Positions 52,371 through 64,000 of a DNA stretch of 64,000 nt are shown in pieces. The notes under the pieces were generated by a model. That model saw only the letters and a list, made by a program, of their open reading frames with translations. It was not told the origin of the DNA and searched no databases. Positions within the stretch are counted from its first letter, which is position 1; each line of letters opens with the position of its first letter. Source of the stretch: Scomber scombrus. Lineage: Eukaryota; Chordata; Actinopteri; Scombriformes; Scombridae. The translations under genes were made by a program, and so were the position numbers. Location of the stretch: assembly GCF_963691925.1 (NCBI RefSeq), contig NC_084971.1:7520218-7584217 (forward strand), given 5' to 3'.

Positions 52371-52613
52371 GGGCCTGATTTACTGAGATCCCAAATAATG
52401 AGTACTAAATTGCATGTGCAGTCCAACAGATTGCACGCTTTAGTTAGCATGTGTTTTGCAGGTGATCTACTAAGAATAACTGTGCTAAATTAACATATTT
52501 GCATTTTCTCCTCCCTGTATTTTGCACACTGGGGTAAAAACGCCCCATATTGCATATTCATTAAGGCAAACAATATAATTTTTACACACGCAAACCTTTA
52601 GTTAATCAGGCCC
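52371..52613 (+). mobile_element. PIF/Harbinger-like MITE, 243 bp
   Basis: The left end GGGCCTGATTTACTGA and the reverse complement of the right end GGGCCTGATTAACTAA agree at 14 of 16 positions. ATA flanks the element on both sides (52368-52370 and 52614-52616), a 3-bp duplication as expected for PIF/Harbinger elements. The interior is AT-rich with no coding. The 'GGGCC' start fits this superfamily in fish. Confidence 0.75.
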
Positions 52614-52839
52614 ATAGTGTGAAACTTTTGCAACATGTCATCAGTTCAAAATCTCATTAAACTAGGGAAAGTCTTGAACTATCAAGCTGAAAAAACAATG
52701 TGACATGTTTTGTTTTTTTTAAAGAAAAAAAGATGTACCATACCGGGTTGTCCAGGACCCCAAACACAACATTATTAGGGTTAATATAAAAAAGTTGTGG
52801 AATCATGAAAACCGTTTATTTTTTTTGTTTTCCATCAAT
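52614..52839. other. Unassigned AT-rich sequence
   Basis: Nothing recognised. Confidence 0.45.
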
Positions 52840-53480
52840 TCTCTCTCCTCACCTCCATCTTTACCCCCGCCATCCTTAATTTCATGGCTCACTTGACCTC
52901 TAGAGTTTCTCTTTCTCCCAATTTCCCATGAGAAATAAGAAACAACTTATTTTGTCTTTGCCTTGAGCCCTTGCACATGTGTATCCTTCCCTTCCATCCC
53001 TCAATCCTGACCTTTGCCCTCTGCTCAATCCCTCTGTCCCTCCTTATACCCATTATCTCTCCGGCCATCATCCCTCTTCCTTCACCTCCCTGATCTCTCC
53101 ATCCCACTTATCCACTATATAGATTCCTCCATCCCATCCTCGTTCTCCTCACAGCATCCCAGCAATTAGACCTCTATTTTTTTCCCCCTCCACACTATCT
53201 GGCTCTAACTGTCACTTTCGTTGGTCACCTCTCCTTTCTGCCAGCAGACCTCTCACCCTGCGCTCCGAACACCCTTTCTCTTTTCCGAATATCAATCCTC
53301 ATTTCAAACCCCCTTATATCTCCGCTTCCTGCTATCGGACCGCTCTGATCATTCCTTCCAGCATTAGTTCTGCCTCCTCCTCGCCCCTCCCTCGTGCCTT
53401 CCCTCCTTCCCTCCCTCCCTTGCTGGTTCCTGACCTCCATCCTCTCTGTGATCATCCCTCCAGAGTTGAGGCCATCTGTT
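52840..53480 (+). repeat. Pyrimidine-rich low-complexity block
   Basis: About 640 bp dominated by CTCC/CATCC-type pyrimidine motifs on the plus strand. The Gly/Arg/Glu-rich minus-strand frames (52889-53107, 53225-53455) are its complement and not genes. Confidence 0.75.
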
Positions 53481-53851
53481 CCTGCAGGAGAACCAAGTGC
53501 ATCCTAGCCCCCAGTGCCAGTCGGGATGTATGTATTTATGCATGCGTGTGCCAAGTTATCTGCATGTGTGTGTGGGCCGGTGTGTGAAAGTGTGATCACA
53601 TATTCCTTTGTGAGTGTCCGTAAAAAAAAATGTTTTAAATGAGGTGATGCATATTCATGACACTAAGGGCAGAGTACCATTTCTACCTTTTATGGAATTA
53701 TCTTGCAGGTATGGCCTATCAGTGATGGATTGCTGCATAAACAAAATCACTTTGATGTCTAATGGATGATGGATGCATATGGATTATATGGAGATGATTA
53801 TAGCTAATAAAGCCGATACCTGTGTGTGCTCTTACTCTAAGTACCTTTCTC

Positions 53852-53919
53852 TGTGTGTGTGTGTGCGTGTGTGTAATACTGCATTTGTATGTGCCCGTTT
53901 TTGTGTGTGTGTGTGTGGT
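53852..53919 (+). repeat. Two short interrupted (TG)n tracts
   Basis: TG tracts at 53852-53875 and 53902-53917. AC tracts in the opposite sense follow at 54029-54050 and 54140-54166. Confidence 0.9.
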
Positions 53920-54139
53920 GTAACAGTGAGGGTTGAGGCCCTCAGTGCTCTCCCAGCTCGATTAGGAAATAAACAATGTTTATTCAGGAGCAGCTGTCTG
54001 AGGGAGACGGCTGCATGCGCATGCACCAACACACACACGCACACACTCACATATTCAAGAAGATGAAGATGAAGGCTTGGAAGAGAGAGAGACTGATTAG
54101 TGCATCTGTGAAGCCAAGGAGAAGAGGCCTCAGCGGAGT

Positions 54140-54166
54140 ACACACACACACACACACACACACACA
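54140..54166 (+). repeat. (AC)13 microsatellite
   Basis: A pure AC tract, inverted relative to 53852-53919. Confidence 0.95.
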
Positions 54167-55774
54167 AAGAAAGAAATGAATGCAATAAGGTCGCACACAG
54201 CTACATCTGCAATAACAGACCAACACTGAGAGTGACCACTTTGAATAAGTTTCAATTGCGTGGTATTGAGAATCATGGGTAGCATTGAAAAGAGGTGTGC
54301 ATGGCCGCACTGCTTTTTCAGTCTATAACTGAAACAGAATGTGCAACTATAAGTGAACTCTCTTTTTCTTCTCTTTCAATATTATAGGACTGTGAAATGT
54401 CCACTGGTTATTTGCTGGTGTAAAGAAAGAAAACGTTATAAGCATTTTAGTATTTTTATTTTGTTGTGAAAACATTGAAAGACTGAGACTGTTTGTTGTA
54501 TCTAAAGGATGTCAGAGAGTAGTTCTTTCTATTCTGAGCCACAACAAATACATTGCAAGGAAATAAATAAATCACGTAAACTTCAGATATATGCCTTTAC
54601 AACCAAAGCTGCCACGATTCGCCGTCCAGTACACCCACCTCTCTCTCAGCATTCCTGATCCTTTTCTCCTTTCTCAGCAGCAGCTGTGCATGTTCCACCT
54701 CGGGGTGAATCCTCCACTTGCAAGAAGGCCTGCTTACTACAATGACCCAATTTATCAGACGCAGCATTCACGCTGTTGATGGATCTAATTAAAATCTGTG
54801 TACAAATCTTATAAAGGCCAGTGGTAATCACATTTATGGCGTGCGCTTTCAGTCGGTATAAAAAGGATCTTTTTCTGCAAGTATGATCCCGTCGATTTGT
54901 TCTGCACTTGTGCCTCTTTCACGATGACATTGTCTACAGTGCTTATCACTTAACGTTGACTCAGGCATGTTTGTGTCAATAGGGGAATACAAAGCATTAT
55001 AAAAAGATATCATTATATAGCATTATCTTTGGGAATAATCCGGAAAAATGCTGTGGCATCGTGCGCCAAGCAAACAATTGATTTGGTTCAAAAGCTCTTT
55101 GTGTGTGTCTCCCAGAGAGCCTCATATTGGAAAACAGTAGGGCAGCCACAACCAATTCTACTCCCTGACCTAAATGTATTTTAAAGACATGCATTTTAAA
55201 CAGTGTCCACCTCCCTTGCTGCACCCAGCTGCTATTAACACATTTTTATTGTGCCACAGAATTATTCTGATAGGGTGAGTCTCTTTCATGCCAGAAAAAT
55301 GCTGTCACCAACCCTGTCAATACATTATGAATGTGTGTGTGTGTGTATGTGTGTAGGCTGTCTGTGAGGCTGGAGGTACTTTAACTTCATATGGAAATGA
55401 GCTAATTTCATTACACACAATGTGGATTGCATTGTTTCTAATGGACTTTGAATCCAGCTCCCAGTGCTTCAAATAAAATTCACCCACCCTGTCGCCCGTA
55501 TCTGACAACCTCAATTTTAGTTGATAGTTTAGAAACAAATCATTTCCATTCTAAACAATTCAAGTAAGGCAAGGGAACTTCATTTGAATAGCATGGCGGA
55601 TTATATACTGAGTTGCAATCTGAAGAGGTATAAGGAAATGAAAGTGCATTGTGGAAAATTACAGTCACACCATAGGGAGTTTTATTGTTGATTAGAAAAT
55701 GAGGTCATCAATTGGTTGGCCCTGTTGTGTCTATCTGCACCATTTTACCTAAATGAATGATGCATGATTTTTTT
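54167..55774. other. Unassigned non-coding sequence, partly repeat-poor
   Basis: A TG tract with one TATG interruption lies at 55331-55355. From about 54590 to 55260 the sequence is repeat-poor and balanced in composition, so it could be regulatory, but this is only an impression. No gene recognised. Confidence 0.45.
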
Positions 55775-56110
55775 ATTTTTTTATTTAAATGTTGCCACTT
55801 GGGGGCAGCACAACAAGCAGTAAGCTAAATATTAACGTATTATAACCTCATAAAGTTATTTTCCCAGTTGCGTTTGTGGATCCATGATGAATGTAAGTTC
55901 ACTCTACTTTTAGCTCTGTTTTGTTCTCCACCGACTTCAAGGAGTAATATCTGGCTGCTTAGCTGCTAAATACTTCACGATGTTACCAGCTAGTCACTAA
56001 TTGTGTTTGGTCGCCATTTGGTGCTAGGCAAGTAATGTACAATGGGTTTATAGAAGGGTTTTTTTTGCTGTGTCTGGTAAAATGGTTGAGGGAAAGTGCA
56101 GAGTTGTCAC
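55775..56110 (+). mobile_element. Possible dispersed fish repeat
   Basis: After a T-rich run, GTTGCCACTTGGGGGCAGCA, ATAACCTCATAAAGTTATTT, TCCCAGTTGCGTTTGTGGAT, TAGCTCTGTTTTGTTCTCCA and AATGGGTTTATAGAAG read in an order that resembles a repeat I have seen in fish sequences. I cannot name it and see no clear termini. Confidence 0.4.
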
Positions 56111-57629
56111 TACAAGTGTAATCCTTCATGTTACTCATTGTCATTTGATCCATTATAAATGTAAAAATATTGATTAGAGCTGCTTCAGGAATTTTAACAA
56201 ACCACAGTATTCAAATTGCTTTTGCAGCACCTTCCTTATAGTGAGTATTACCATATTACAGCATAGTGTGTTGTGTGTGTGGTTGTTAAATAATGTTCTT
56301 AGTAAAAAATATAATGTTGGATTCAAGAATTGTAACATTGGTTACAGAACAAAACTGCTGCTTAGCATTTGAGATACACAGCAGAGTACATTATGACTCC
56401 CTGGGAGTTTAAATTTCTGCTTTGGAGGTGGATGGTACAGTGATCCCATTTTAGCATGAAGTGCTGAAGATCTGCTTACATTTGCTGACCCATGGCTGGC
56501 CTTCTCTTCGGATGGTACCATAATGGCTTCGCTATGTGGATCGACATAGTTTCCTAGCATGCACAGTATTTGTGCCAGGAGAGCTTTGCTAACTAATACT
56601 AAAAGATCTGGGCTTCAGCTCAATCAGCTCACTCACCAAAGAGGATCTTTGCCTTATGCACATCAACTGTCAACTTTCGCCCAGTTTTGTTCAGCAAAGC
56701 GAGTTTCCTAAGCAAACATGCTTCTTAGAACAGGCCCCAAAAACTCTACATTTCTGGATTCTACTTTGATCACAAAAAGGGAGCTGCTCCTTAGACAGTG
56801 GAGAGGAAAATTACTATGGGTGGGCTGATGTTTGTCTGTGCCATTACACCCATGAACTATATTTGTCACTGTTATTCATTCTGCACTAGATTAACTTGCC
56901 TAGAAAATGATTTCATGGTCTGTCACACTTTTACCCTCTCAACATAATTTTAAATGATCATAGTCCGTGTTTGTCGAGTACATTCTGTTTTCCAAGTTAA
57001 GCAGCAGCATAGTACTCTGTTCACTGACATGCAATTTGGCCCAGTGTTTGGGTTTACTGTGGAGGCATTAACTTATGGTTGTTGTTTGTTTTAATACCAG
57101 CGAGGTCTCAACACTTTTTTTTTATCCTGCGACTCCAGCTGGCCAGATGGTGCAGTCAATTAATGTTGTAGTTTATAAATCTTGGTTTTGTTGGTATAAT
57201 TCAATTCTTCCTTTACATTTGTGATTGCAATGCTGCCTTTTCAACTTGACTTAGTATAATTTTTGTAGCGGTCGTTTGACATTTCTGGCAACAGAGCTGT
57301 ATGCCTTTTTCTTTCTCTTTTTTGTCTCTCTTGTTCTTTCTTGCATACTCCATTTCACCCCCGCCCCATCCATCTGCTGATATGAGGGTTGTTTGCACAA
57401 AGGCTAAAAGTCCTGATAACATGACGTTTTTCATCCGTCTAAAATTAATACTGCTCAGTGTGATAGCACAGCTCAAGCTGAAATTAAAAACTCATGTTAT
57501 GAAAGAAATAAAGACAGAAGAGTAAATATATTAGTAACTGGCCCAGCCAATAGGGGCTCTAAATCTATACACTAGTTAATTAAATCCAAAGTAAAATATA
57601 GAATATCTAAAAAATAATGGTATTTAAAA
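56111..57629. other. Unassigned non-coding sequence
   Basis: Nothing recognised. Open frames of 72-87 codons here are AT-rich or Lys-rich translations without motifs. Confidence 0.5.
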
Positions 57630-58525
57630 AGGGTAGTCCAGATGTCCTTCTCCCCAGCTCTTACTGTAGAATGCCATTGAATTTCCAGGTTGGGTAGGAG
57701 ATGTAATCCCTTTAGCTTGTTCAGTGTCTGCCCCTCCAATCCCAGTTTCATGTGCCTCCACAGGGAGGCAACAAGACCAGATGCCAGAATCACTTCAACT
57801 GGTGCTTGTCACTGCAAGAGAGCACTATCCAAGCTCAATGTCCAGGACCCTCGCCACCATTTCCATTGGTGAGCCCAGATGCCCAGTTCAATCATGTCTG
57901 CAATGTCAATGGTTTTCCTAGAGGTTAAGGCCATAGGTGAGGATTAGAATGTACTCTGACTTTCAGGAACTTTGCCTTCAGACTCAGCCATCTCTTTACT
58001 CAGAAAGTCTGATACAAAAGACACATCTCTGCAGATGCCCCAATAATCATTTTATCTTAACCTCACTCATGAAAAAGACCTGGGATACATTAACTCCTTC
58101 ATTCGGTTGTTAACAACCCAGTGGATGCAATCCACCATTTAACCTGTAGAGTATAACTTGGAGGTGCTGATTGTCATCCCTGTAACATCACAATCAGCAT
58201 CAAATAACCACAGTGTATGTGGGGCGTCACGGGTCAGAAGAACCTAGCAGTGCTATATCATCCGTGAAAACCTGAGAGGCAATCCTGAGATTGCCAGATT
58301 AGAAAAGTCTGCACTCCTCGGTTGAGCCTAGCAAATCTTTCCATGACAATCACAAACGGAGTCCATAAAGCAGTGCAACAAACAGTACAGAAAACCCACG
58401 TAACTTACTGCAGACAACCTAGGAAAAGCTCTCTCTCCAATCATACAACCAAATGCCTAGACCCTCTTAGAATTCATGTGGTGCCCCCCACAAAATATCA
58501 GAGGGGTCAGCTCATGAGCCTTTGT
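57630..58525 (-). pseudogene. Rex3: Rex3 LINE fragment, reverse transcriptase and C-terminal region, antisense and decayed
   Basis: The plus strand reads as the complement of the Rex3 (RTE-clade) consensus over about 0.9 kb. From the element's 3' end: AGTCCAGATGTCCTTCTCCC, TAGGAGATGTAATCCCTTTA, GCCATAGGTGAGGATTAGAA, ACTTTGCCTTCAGACTCAGC, CTTGGAGGTGCTGATTGTCA, AATCCTGAGATTGCCAGATT and GTGCCCCCCACAAAATATCA. On the minus strand the catalytic reverse-transcriptase box is still readable as F-T-D-D (aspartate codons at 58257-58262; usual form F-A-D-D), followed by IALLGSSD and then a stop. Many indels and stops are present, so it is a non-functional 5'-truncated copy. The exact 5' limit near 58.5 kb is uncertain. 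The 115-codon plus-strand frame at 58322-58669 is on the wrong strand and incidental. Confidence 0.85.
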
Positions 58526-59409
58526 GCACAATGCAGACTGGATATGATTCCAACTGTACTGGCAAAAGTAAGAAACTGGGTCTGCTTTCATGACAGCAAT
58601 TTGCAAGCACTGTTCATACAAAGATTGCAAATTATGGCAAAGACAGGTTTCACAGATGAGCACTCATAAATTGCATCTCTAAGTCCAACCAGGCCCCTGC
58701 ATGCTTGTACATCGACCACAAGATTAGTTTAACATGTTTAACATGTTTCCATGGTGACAGAGATCACGTGGCAACTTTGATGAAACAAGTCCCTGGTCCG
58801 TAACGCCAATGACACATAACCAGGATTGAACTATTGCTCATTATGAAACTGATATTTATGAGTCTCCTCTCCTATTTTAATAGGCTTGTTGAGAGAGGCT
58901 GAGCAGTATGAAACCCTAACAACTGGTGCATACTGTCCAAAATGGAAACCAACATTCCATCTGCTAGTCCGTATGTAGACCACATGAAACGCTCCTGCTG
59001 AGAACAGCCTTGGTAAGGCCCCGTTTCCCCTTCCAAGGCTGTCTAATGTCTTGCCAGAAGCCAAACATGTATATGTTAATATACAATGCATACACATATA
59101 TTGCTTCTCCCTCTGTGCACCTACTGTTAGCTCAGTTGATATGATAGTTTATCTCATTCCAACCGCATCTAACATTGACTGGTATCCCCATTAAACATAA
59201 TTTACCTCTCCCCCCCTCCTCTCTCTCTCTTTCTCTGCCTCGCACACTCAGTTTATAACGGATTACTGATAAAGTCACTAAGCAAGAGTGATTCACTTTT
59301 GCACATAGGAGTACATTTCCCCCCTTTTCTTGTTCTCTCAGTCTCCCTCCCCTCTCTCTCTCTCAGTTTCTTCTTTTTCTCTCTCTAATCGTTTTCTTTT
59401 TCTCCCTTC

Positions 59410-59410
<1 letters not shown>
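58526..59410. other. Unassigned sequence upstream of the Rex3 remnant
   Basis: It might be very decayed Rex3 5' sequence but I could not follow the consensus. A pyrimidine-rich stretch runs from about 59205 to 59410. Confidence 0.4.

Positions 59411-59455
<45 letters not shown>
59411..59455 (+). repeat. (AC)22 microsatellite
   Basis: A pure 45-bp AC tract. It creates the Thr-His and Cys-Val stretches in open frames at 59330-59748. Confidence 0.98.
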
Positions 59456-59459
<4 letters not shown>

Positions 59460-60391
59460 TAAGATATACAACAAAATTGTCGATCCTTGTCTCCTCCTTC
59501 CCACAGAAGATACTCTCGGGTATAGAAGTATGTACGTGCTGGCATGTTGTCTGGAACAACAGATGGGAAAAACTCTCCCAGGTGAAGGAAATATCAGAGG
59601 TCCTCTCTTTGAGAACAAGGAGAGAAAAAAGAAATGAACTGAGGATTGCAGAAGCAGACATGTACAGAAGTGATATATTTGAAATCCTGTTAAAATAACA
59701 CCATGTTGACAGAAACTCTTTGCTCATAATTTTGAAAAGTGTCACCAAATCTACCTTGTGTAAAGTTCTACTGTGAATTATTCTATTTTATCAAGGCACC
59801 TCAGTGATTTCTTTTTCTGCTCAACTGTAGTAACTGTGCACTTAGTAAAAAGACTAACTGTATTGTAATGTCTTTGTCATTTAAGTAATTTAGACCTTTA
59901 TTGTTTAGTTTAAAAATGAATCAGGATTTGAGAGAACTTCTAGTCCTCAAGACTATATATATAAACAACAGTGTAACATATGCTCAGAAAAAATCTTAAA
60001 AAATCAGGCTACCAGGTCTTTACCTTAGCTAGACATTTAAAGTGCTGAATACTGCAGATAAAGCATATACAAACAAATATGGGGGATTTCAAAGGATAAC
60101 ATTATCTATCCAATAGCAGACTCCTCAGCTGGTATTCCCCCGAGGGAGAAAAAAAAAACAGCAGGATCCACCAGCTTTTTCAGCACTGACAATAAGTTAT
60201 TCCCTAAGCTTCTAGGATTCAGGAGTATTAATCCTCTGTAGAGTCAGCTCACAGCTACAATGCCTTAAACTGCAGCGGATTCTAAAATCTAAATCCAGTA
60301 ATAAAATCAGCTGTTACATGTTTGCGGCATGTTGACATTTAGGGATGCACATCTGGCTTTAAATCAACTAAATTTCCTATAGTACTGAATG
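59456..60391. other. Unassigned AT-rich sequence
   Basis: Nothing recognised. Confidence 0.5.
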
Positions 60392-60808
60392 TCACAACAA
60401 CCCGCACTGAGTGTTTTTATGTCTTAATAACCATGACCTTTTCATTTTGCCAACTGGACGCAATGCTAGAATCAATGTGCCGGTTCTTGTAACGCTACTG
60501 ATATATGGATTTTCTAGGAAGATAATGGCCAGTGGGTCGCCACGGTCACAGCAGTGGAGAACATAGTGGTGGGAGGTGCACAGTGTTTGTACGACCCGCA
60601 CCGACATTGGATTATTAGCAATAAGGAAGGTTTCTCTGCTGACTCTGAGAAGGTTACATCGGTGGGACTCATCCCTGTGCACACATTCTTGCCCTGCGAA
60701 GCTATGGATGAGCAAGAAATAAGGTGAACACAAAGCTACTGCAGTGCTTCCCAGTTCATTACTGAGTTTTGTTCTATAGGCTGGGAAATCTTTATTTGTC
60801 AGACACAA
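60392..60808 (-). other. Unrecognised 138-codon open frame / possible exon or conserved block
   Basis: This is the longest open frame in the window that is not explained by simple repeats or LINE sequence. Its composition is mixed and not low-complexity: VRVVQTLCTSHHYVLHCCDR then GDPLAIIFLENPYISS. I know no family for it. The plus strand is also open over 60520-60722, reading GQWVATVTAVENIVVGGAQC, preceded by TTTCTAG and followed by AAG-GTGAAC, which look like a splice acceptor and donor. Both strands cannot be coding, so it may be an exon on one strand, a fossil coding sequence, or a GC-richer island that keeps frames open by chance. Confidence 0.25.
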
Positions 60809-63800
60809 ACATGACCAGCCAGCTTGTGCTTTTATAAGACTTGGGCTGTTTTAGTGCACGGGGTCCTTCTCGTAGATTTCCTAATAAATTCCTAGAAAGA
60901 GACTGTCATGTTAGGCGCCAGTATTCTCCTAAATGCTTGTTGAATGGTTGAACAGTATCTCAACCGCCCAACTTTCCAACTTCAGAATTGGAGGTGGGGG
61001 CAGGGCTGATGGGGATTGTTCACAACCACAAATGAGTGGAATATTCTGAATGCTTTCTAGCAAGGAATGTCAAGAAATTAGCAGCATTATCCCCGCATTT
61101 AAATGATATAGTTTTTACCCCCATTCTATAACAGCTTCCTTCTCACACCACCATCGACATGTTGTACTAATTAGTTCTTTTATAGCATAGCCTATCCCTT
61201 AGGGTTGGGAAATTTTACAACGTATACCATGAAATAAAATACATGTTGGATCCATACTGTTCACACTGTGGTAGCTATCCATTATATATCTCTTTATACT
61301 GCTGTGAACAGTCTTGCAAATCAATGAGCAGGACTGGTTATGGCAATATTGGATTTTAAAAAATAATTTCAGTTGAAGAAGCTAGATTTTTTTAAATTGG
61401 TATTTAAGTGTGAAAGACAGACATTCCCGTCTGCTTATTTCATCCATAAACAGTTTCCCAATAGACTTTCAGACAGCTTACTACGCTGTGTTATATATTA
61501 AATGTCACAATATAACATTACATATAGTGTAATACAGGATTTTATTCATATCACCCACTGCCAATGTTGCTGTAATGTCATAGGACGTTCCCTGCAATAT
61601 GTGATTTGGCACTAAATAAACTATCTTTTAGTCAGTGTGTAGCAGAGCAGCTGGGCATCCAAAAATGTGTCTTTATATTTGGAAAGAAAAAAGGTTTAAA
61701 AGGATGATGTCTTGAAGGTTCTTAAAAGAAAATGTCTCTGAAAATCAACAAATGATAAAAAACTCTCATCAATATGTGACAATTTCCTGTTTTTTACACC
61801 TAAAACTCAAATAAACTAATGTTATCTACTAGGCTATGTGTACTGTCCCATGAGATTGTCTCAAATTCCCTATAATTGATATCACATTATGTATTTACAT
61901 ATTTAATTACATTTTATATTTAATTACAACATTCTCTCCCACAAACCACCTAGGAAATTATTCAAATTGTTGAGAAATGATGGGACCCATACCTCGCCAA
62001 GGCAGTATTACCATAAATTTGGACTTTTTTTGACTGTTAGTGTATACTGTGCTTTCTAGTGCTACCTTTGCTTGTTTTTTGTATCATCATGTAAACTCAA
62101 AGTAATTCCGTTTTTGTTTTTAAGGGAAAAAAGGGAAAATATATCTTTTGTCTTTGGTATTAGATTGATAGAGAGCTCAAGATGTTTGTCACTGACTCTC
62201 TAACTGGTCTATTTTAGTCTATTTTAACATAAAAATGAATATTAACCACCTGGGGCCAAGTGGCAAATCAAATTGTGGCATCAGACATATTTATAAATTC
62301 AGAGGTTGAGAGTTGATTCCTCATTAAGCTGAAAAAAAATGACATAAATAAAACAAAAACAAAGGCAGGAATATAAAAGATGCTGTTTCATTTAATTGTG
62401 ACAGCCGAGTCAAACAACTTAAGTACAAAACCCAAACATGACCACCCAGTGTTAAGATGAAATCAGATGTTCACATCATTAAAATGCAAATTTTGATTTA
62501 TTATATTTTCATGTTTCCTACTTTGTTCCCTACAGAATGTTGTTGTGATTTTTCTTTAACCTCCCCTCACCTTTCTCAAGTGTGTCTTTGCTGTCTTAAG
62601 TAGACTGACACATGGGTCGCCATGAAATGGGAGTTTTTACCACATCCCTGAGACAGATTATTCTACCTAATTTGACTGTTTGTCGGCCTATTGAATAGGT
62701 GTTACCATCACTCATCTGTTTCAAATATATAGTCTTGTGGAGGCCTGCAAAACCTACTAGTAGGTTCAGACGACTGTTATCACTCATTTATCATCATTTC
62801 AGTGAGCCAGTGTTGGTGGGGCCCAGTCTATGCAGAGGGCCTGTGTATATCAGGCATGTCCTGTCATGCAACTGTCAAGTTTCCTCTTTGCATAAACAAA
62901 AAAAAATGTCTGTCATTCCTTTTATTCTCAGTGGAAAATGCAATATTTTAATATAGTTCAGGCATTAAAATGTGTCCTGATAACCTTTATTGTGAGAAAT
63001 GTGCATTTTATTTTTCATAACTTTTGTTGAGTGAATATATGCAATGATTAGCTTGTTAGCTATAACAAAGATTTTTGCAGGTTTGATTTTTTCTATCGTT
63101 GCTAGATTTTAGAGCACCAAAGGGATGAATTAAATTAAATTTTAATAACAGGCTTTCTGTGCCTCCTGGGCTCCACAACACTGACGTGGTAAAAACTTCC
63201 TAAACCTGCTAGTAGGTTAAGTATGCTCCTACTAGCCCATATATCTGGGACAGCTGTGTGATGATAACGCCTACAGTAAGATTGGGTGATTATTTAGTAT
63301 TTGCATAATTACACACTTTATTCACACAGGGGAATCGACTTTGTTGGGAAAATAAGGCAACTACACATTTTTTAAAAAGCATTAGATGCCATTTGTGTTT
63401 ACAGTGGGACTAACAGTGATGTACAGTGAGTGAGCAAATTGCAATGATGCATTCTGAAAGCACAGTTCATTTAATTAGTGAATATCTGGTCAGCTACTGT
63501 TACAAATGCAGCAAGCTTGGTTGAGTTTGTCACAATACAAAACAATCTATATTAAAAGAACAAAGCAGTTGTTTTATGGAAAATATGTGTAAAGCAAAAT
63601 ACACCATTTTTTTCATATCTCTCTTATTGCCAGTCAGCATGACTTGGATTTTGAATGACATCAGTGACAAAGAAACTGAGACTTGAGTGGGCTATGGTTT
63701 ACTGACTGCAGCATTTATCTTGAAATACATTTAAAATTACCCAATCGAAAGCTTTCAACTGTTGAAGAAACAATTTCCTCATAATAACTTTTGGGATTTT

Positions 63801-64000
63801 TTGGTTTTTTTTAATTTCCCGCAACTGACTTTGGATTTCAGCTCAGTCTTTGGAAAATACACACAGCACCTAAACCTCAGTGTAAAGATGCTCTTGTCGC
63901 CATGAAGCAGACACTGAGATGTGCGGAGTGTAGGCCTCTGAGCGAAACAGGGTCTGTGGCTGACAAGTGAAGCATTTTGTATGTAGCAAACTGAGTTACA
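60809..64000. other. Unassigned AT-rich non-coding sequence
   Basis: No gene or recognised transposon. The palindromic 20-mer AAACCTACTAGTAGGTTCAG at 62750-62769 recurs with two changes at 63202-63221. Open frames of 63 and 85 codons (62596-62787, 62699-62956) overlap on opposite strands and have no recognisable domains. Confidence 0.5.

Noticed and set aside
58322..58669. 115-codon plus-strand open frame
   Set aside because: Mostly overlaps the antisense Rex3 remnant, so it is on the non-coding strand of that element.

Overview
The window looks like non-coding DNA from a ray-finned fish, probably a percomorph. It is AT-rich and has no bacterial-style gene order. It carries very many long, pure (CA/TG)n tracts. 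Several dispersed sequences match transposon families I know from fish genomes: Rex3 (RTE clade) and L2/CR1-type LINEs, hAT-, PIF/Harbinger- and piggyBac-like non-autonomous elements, and a tRNA-derived SINE. I could not support a single host protein-coding gene. The open frames are mostly simple repeats, pyrimidine-rich low complexity or decayed LINE sequence. The window is best read as a large intergenic region or intron. Family names rest on recalled consensus sequences; no alignment was run.

Layout. 1-13 kb is mostly unassigned AT-rich sequence with short telomere-like TTAGGG tracts (49-70, 11625-11650, 11763-11783) and one likely dispersed repeat (4637-5106). 13-17.3 kb has (AG)n, a 24-nt poly-C run, half of a hAT-like element, a long pyrimidine-rich block, large (AC)n/(TG)n tracts and a fish repeat at 17031-17268. 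17.3-24.2 kb is mostly featureless. 24.2-30.3 kb is transposon-rich: an L2-type LINE 3' end, a hAT element with an 8-bp target duplication, three further MITEs, another fish repeat and a SINE. 30.3-34.5 kb has a quiet stretch, a 97-bp (GT)n tract, a hAT-like element split by a 1.28-kb insertion, and a 27-unit 16-bp minisatellite.

37.8-44.4 kb is a nested transposon cluster. A Rex3 copy is interrupted by a ~1.09-kb inverted-repeat element. Further along are an inverted-repeat structure beside another Rex3 scrap, a pure (GATA)n tract, a fish MITE and a TTAA-flanked foldback element. 44-57.6 kb is mainly unassigned, with a perfect-looking 35-bp hairpin (52101-52176), a Harbinger-like MITE (52371-52613) and the longest (TG)n tract (49673-49807). 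57.6-58.5 kb is a decayed antisense Rex3 reverse transcriptase. 58.5-64 kb is mostly unassigned, with one unrecognised 138-codon open frame at 60392-60808.

I found no convincing new biological system. The observations most worth checking are structural: nested and split transposons, the indel-free minisatellite with a 128-bp higher-order repeat and inverted satellite units nearby, the hairpin, and the inverted arms around 40.05-40.62 kb.
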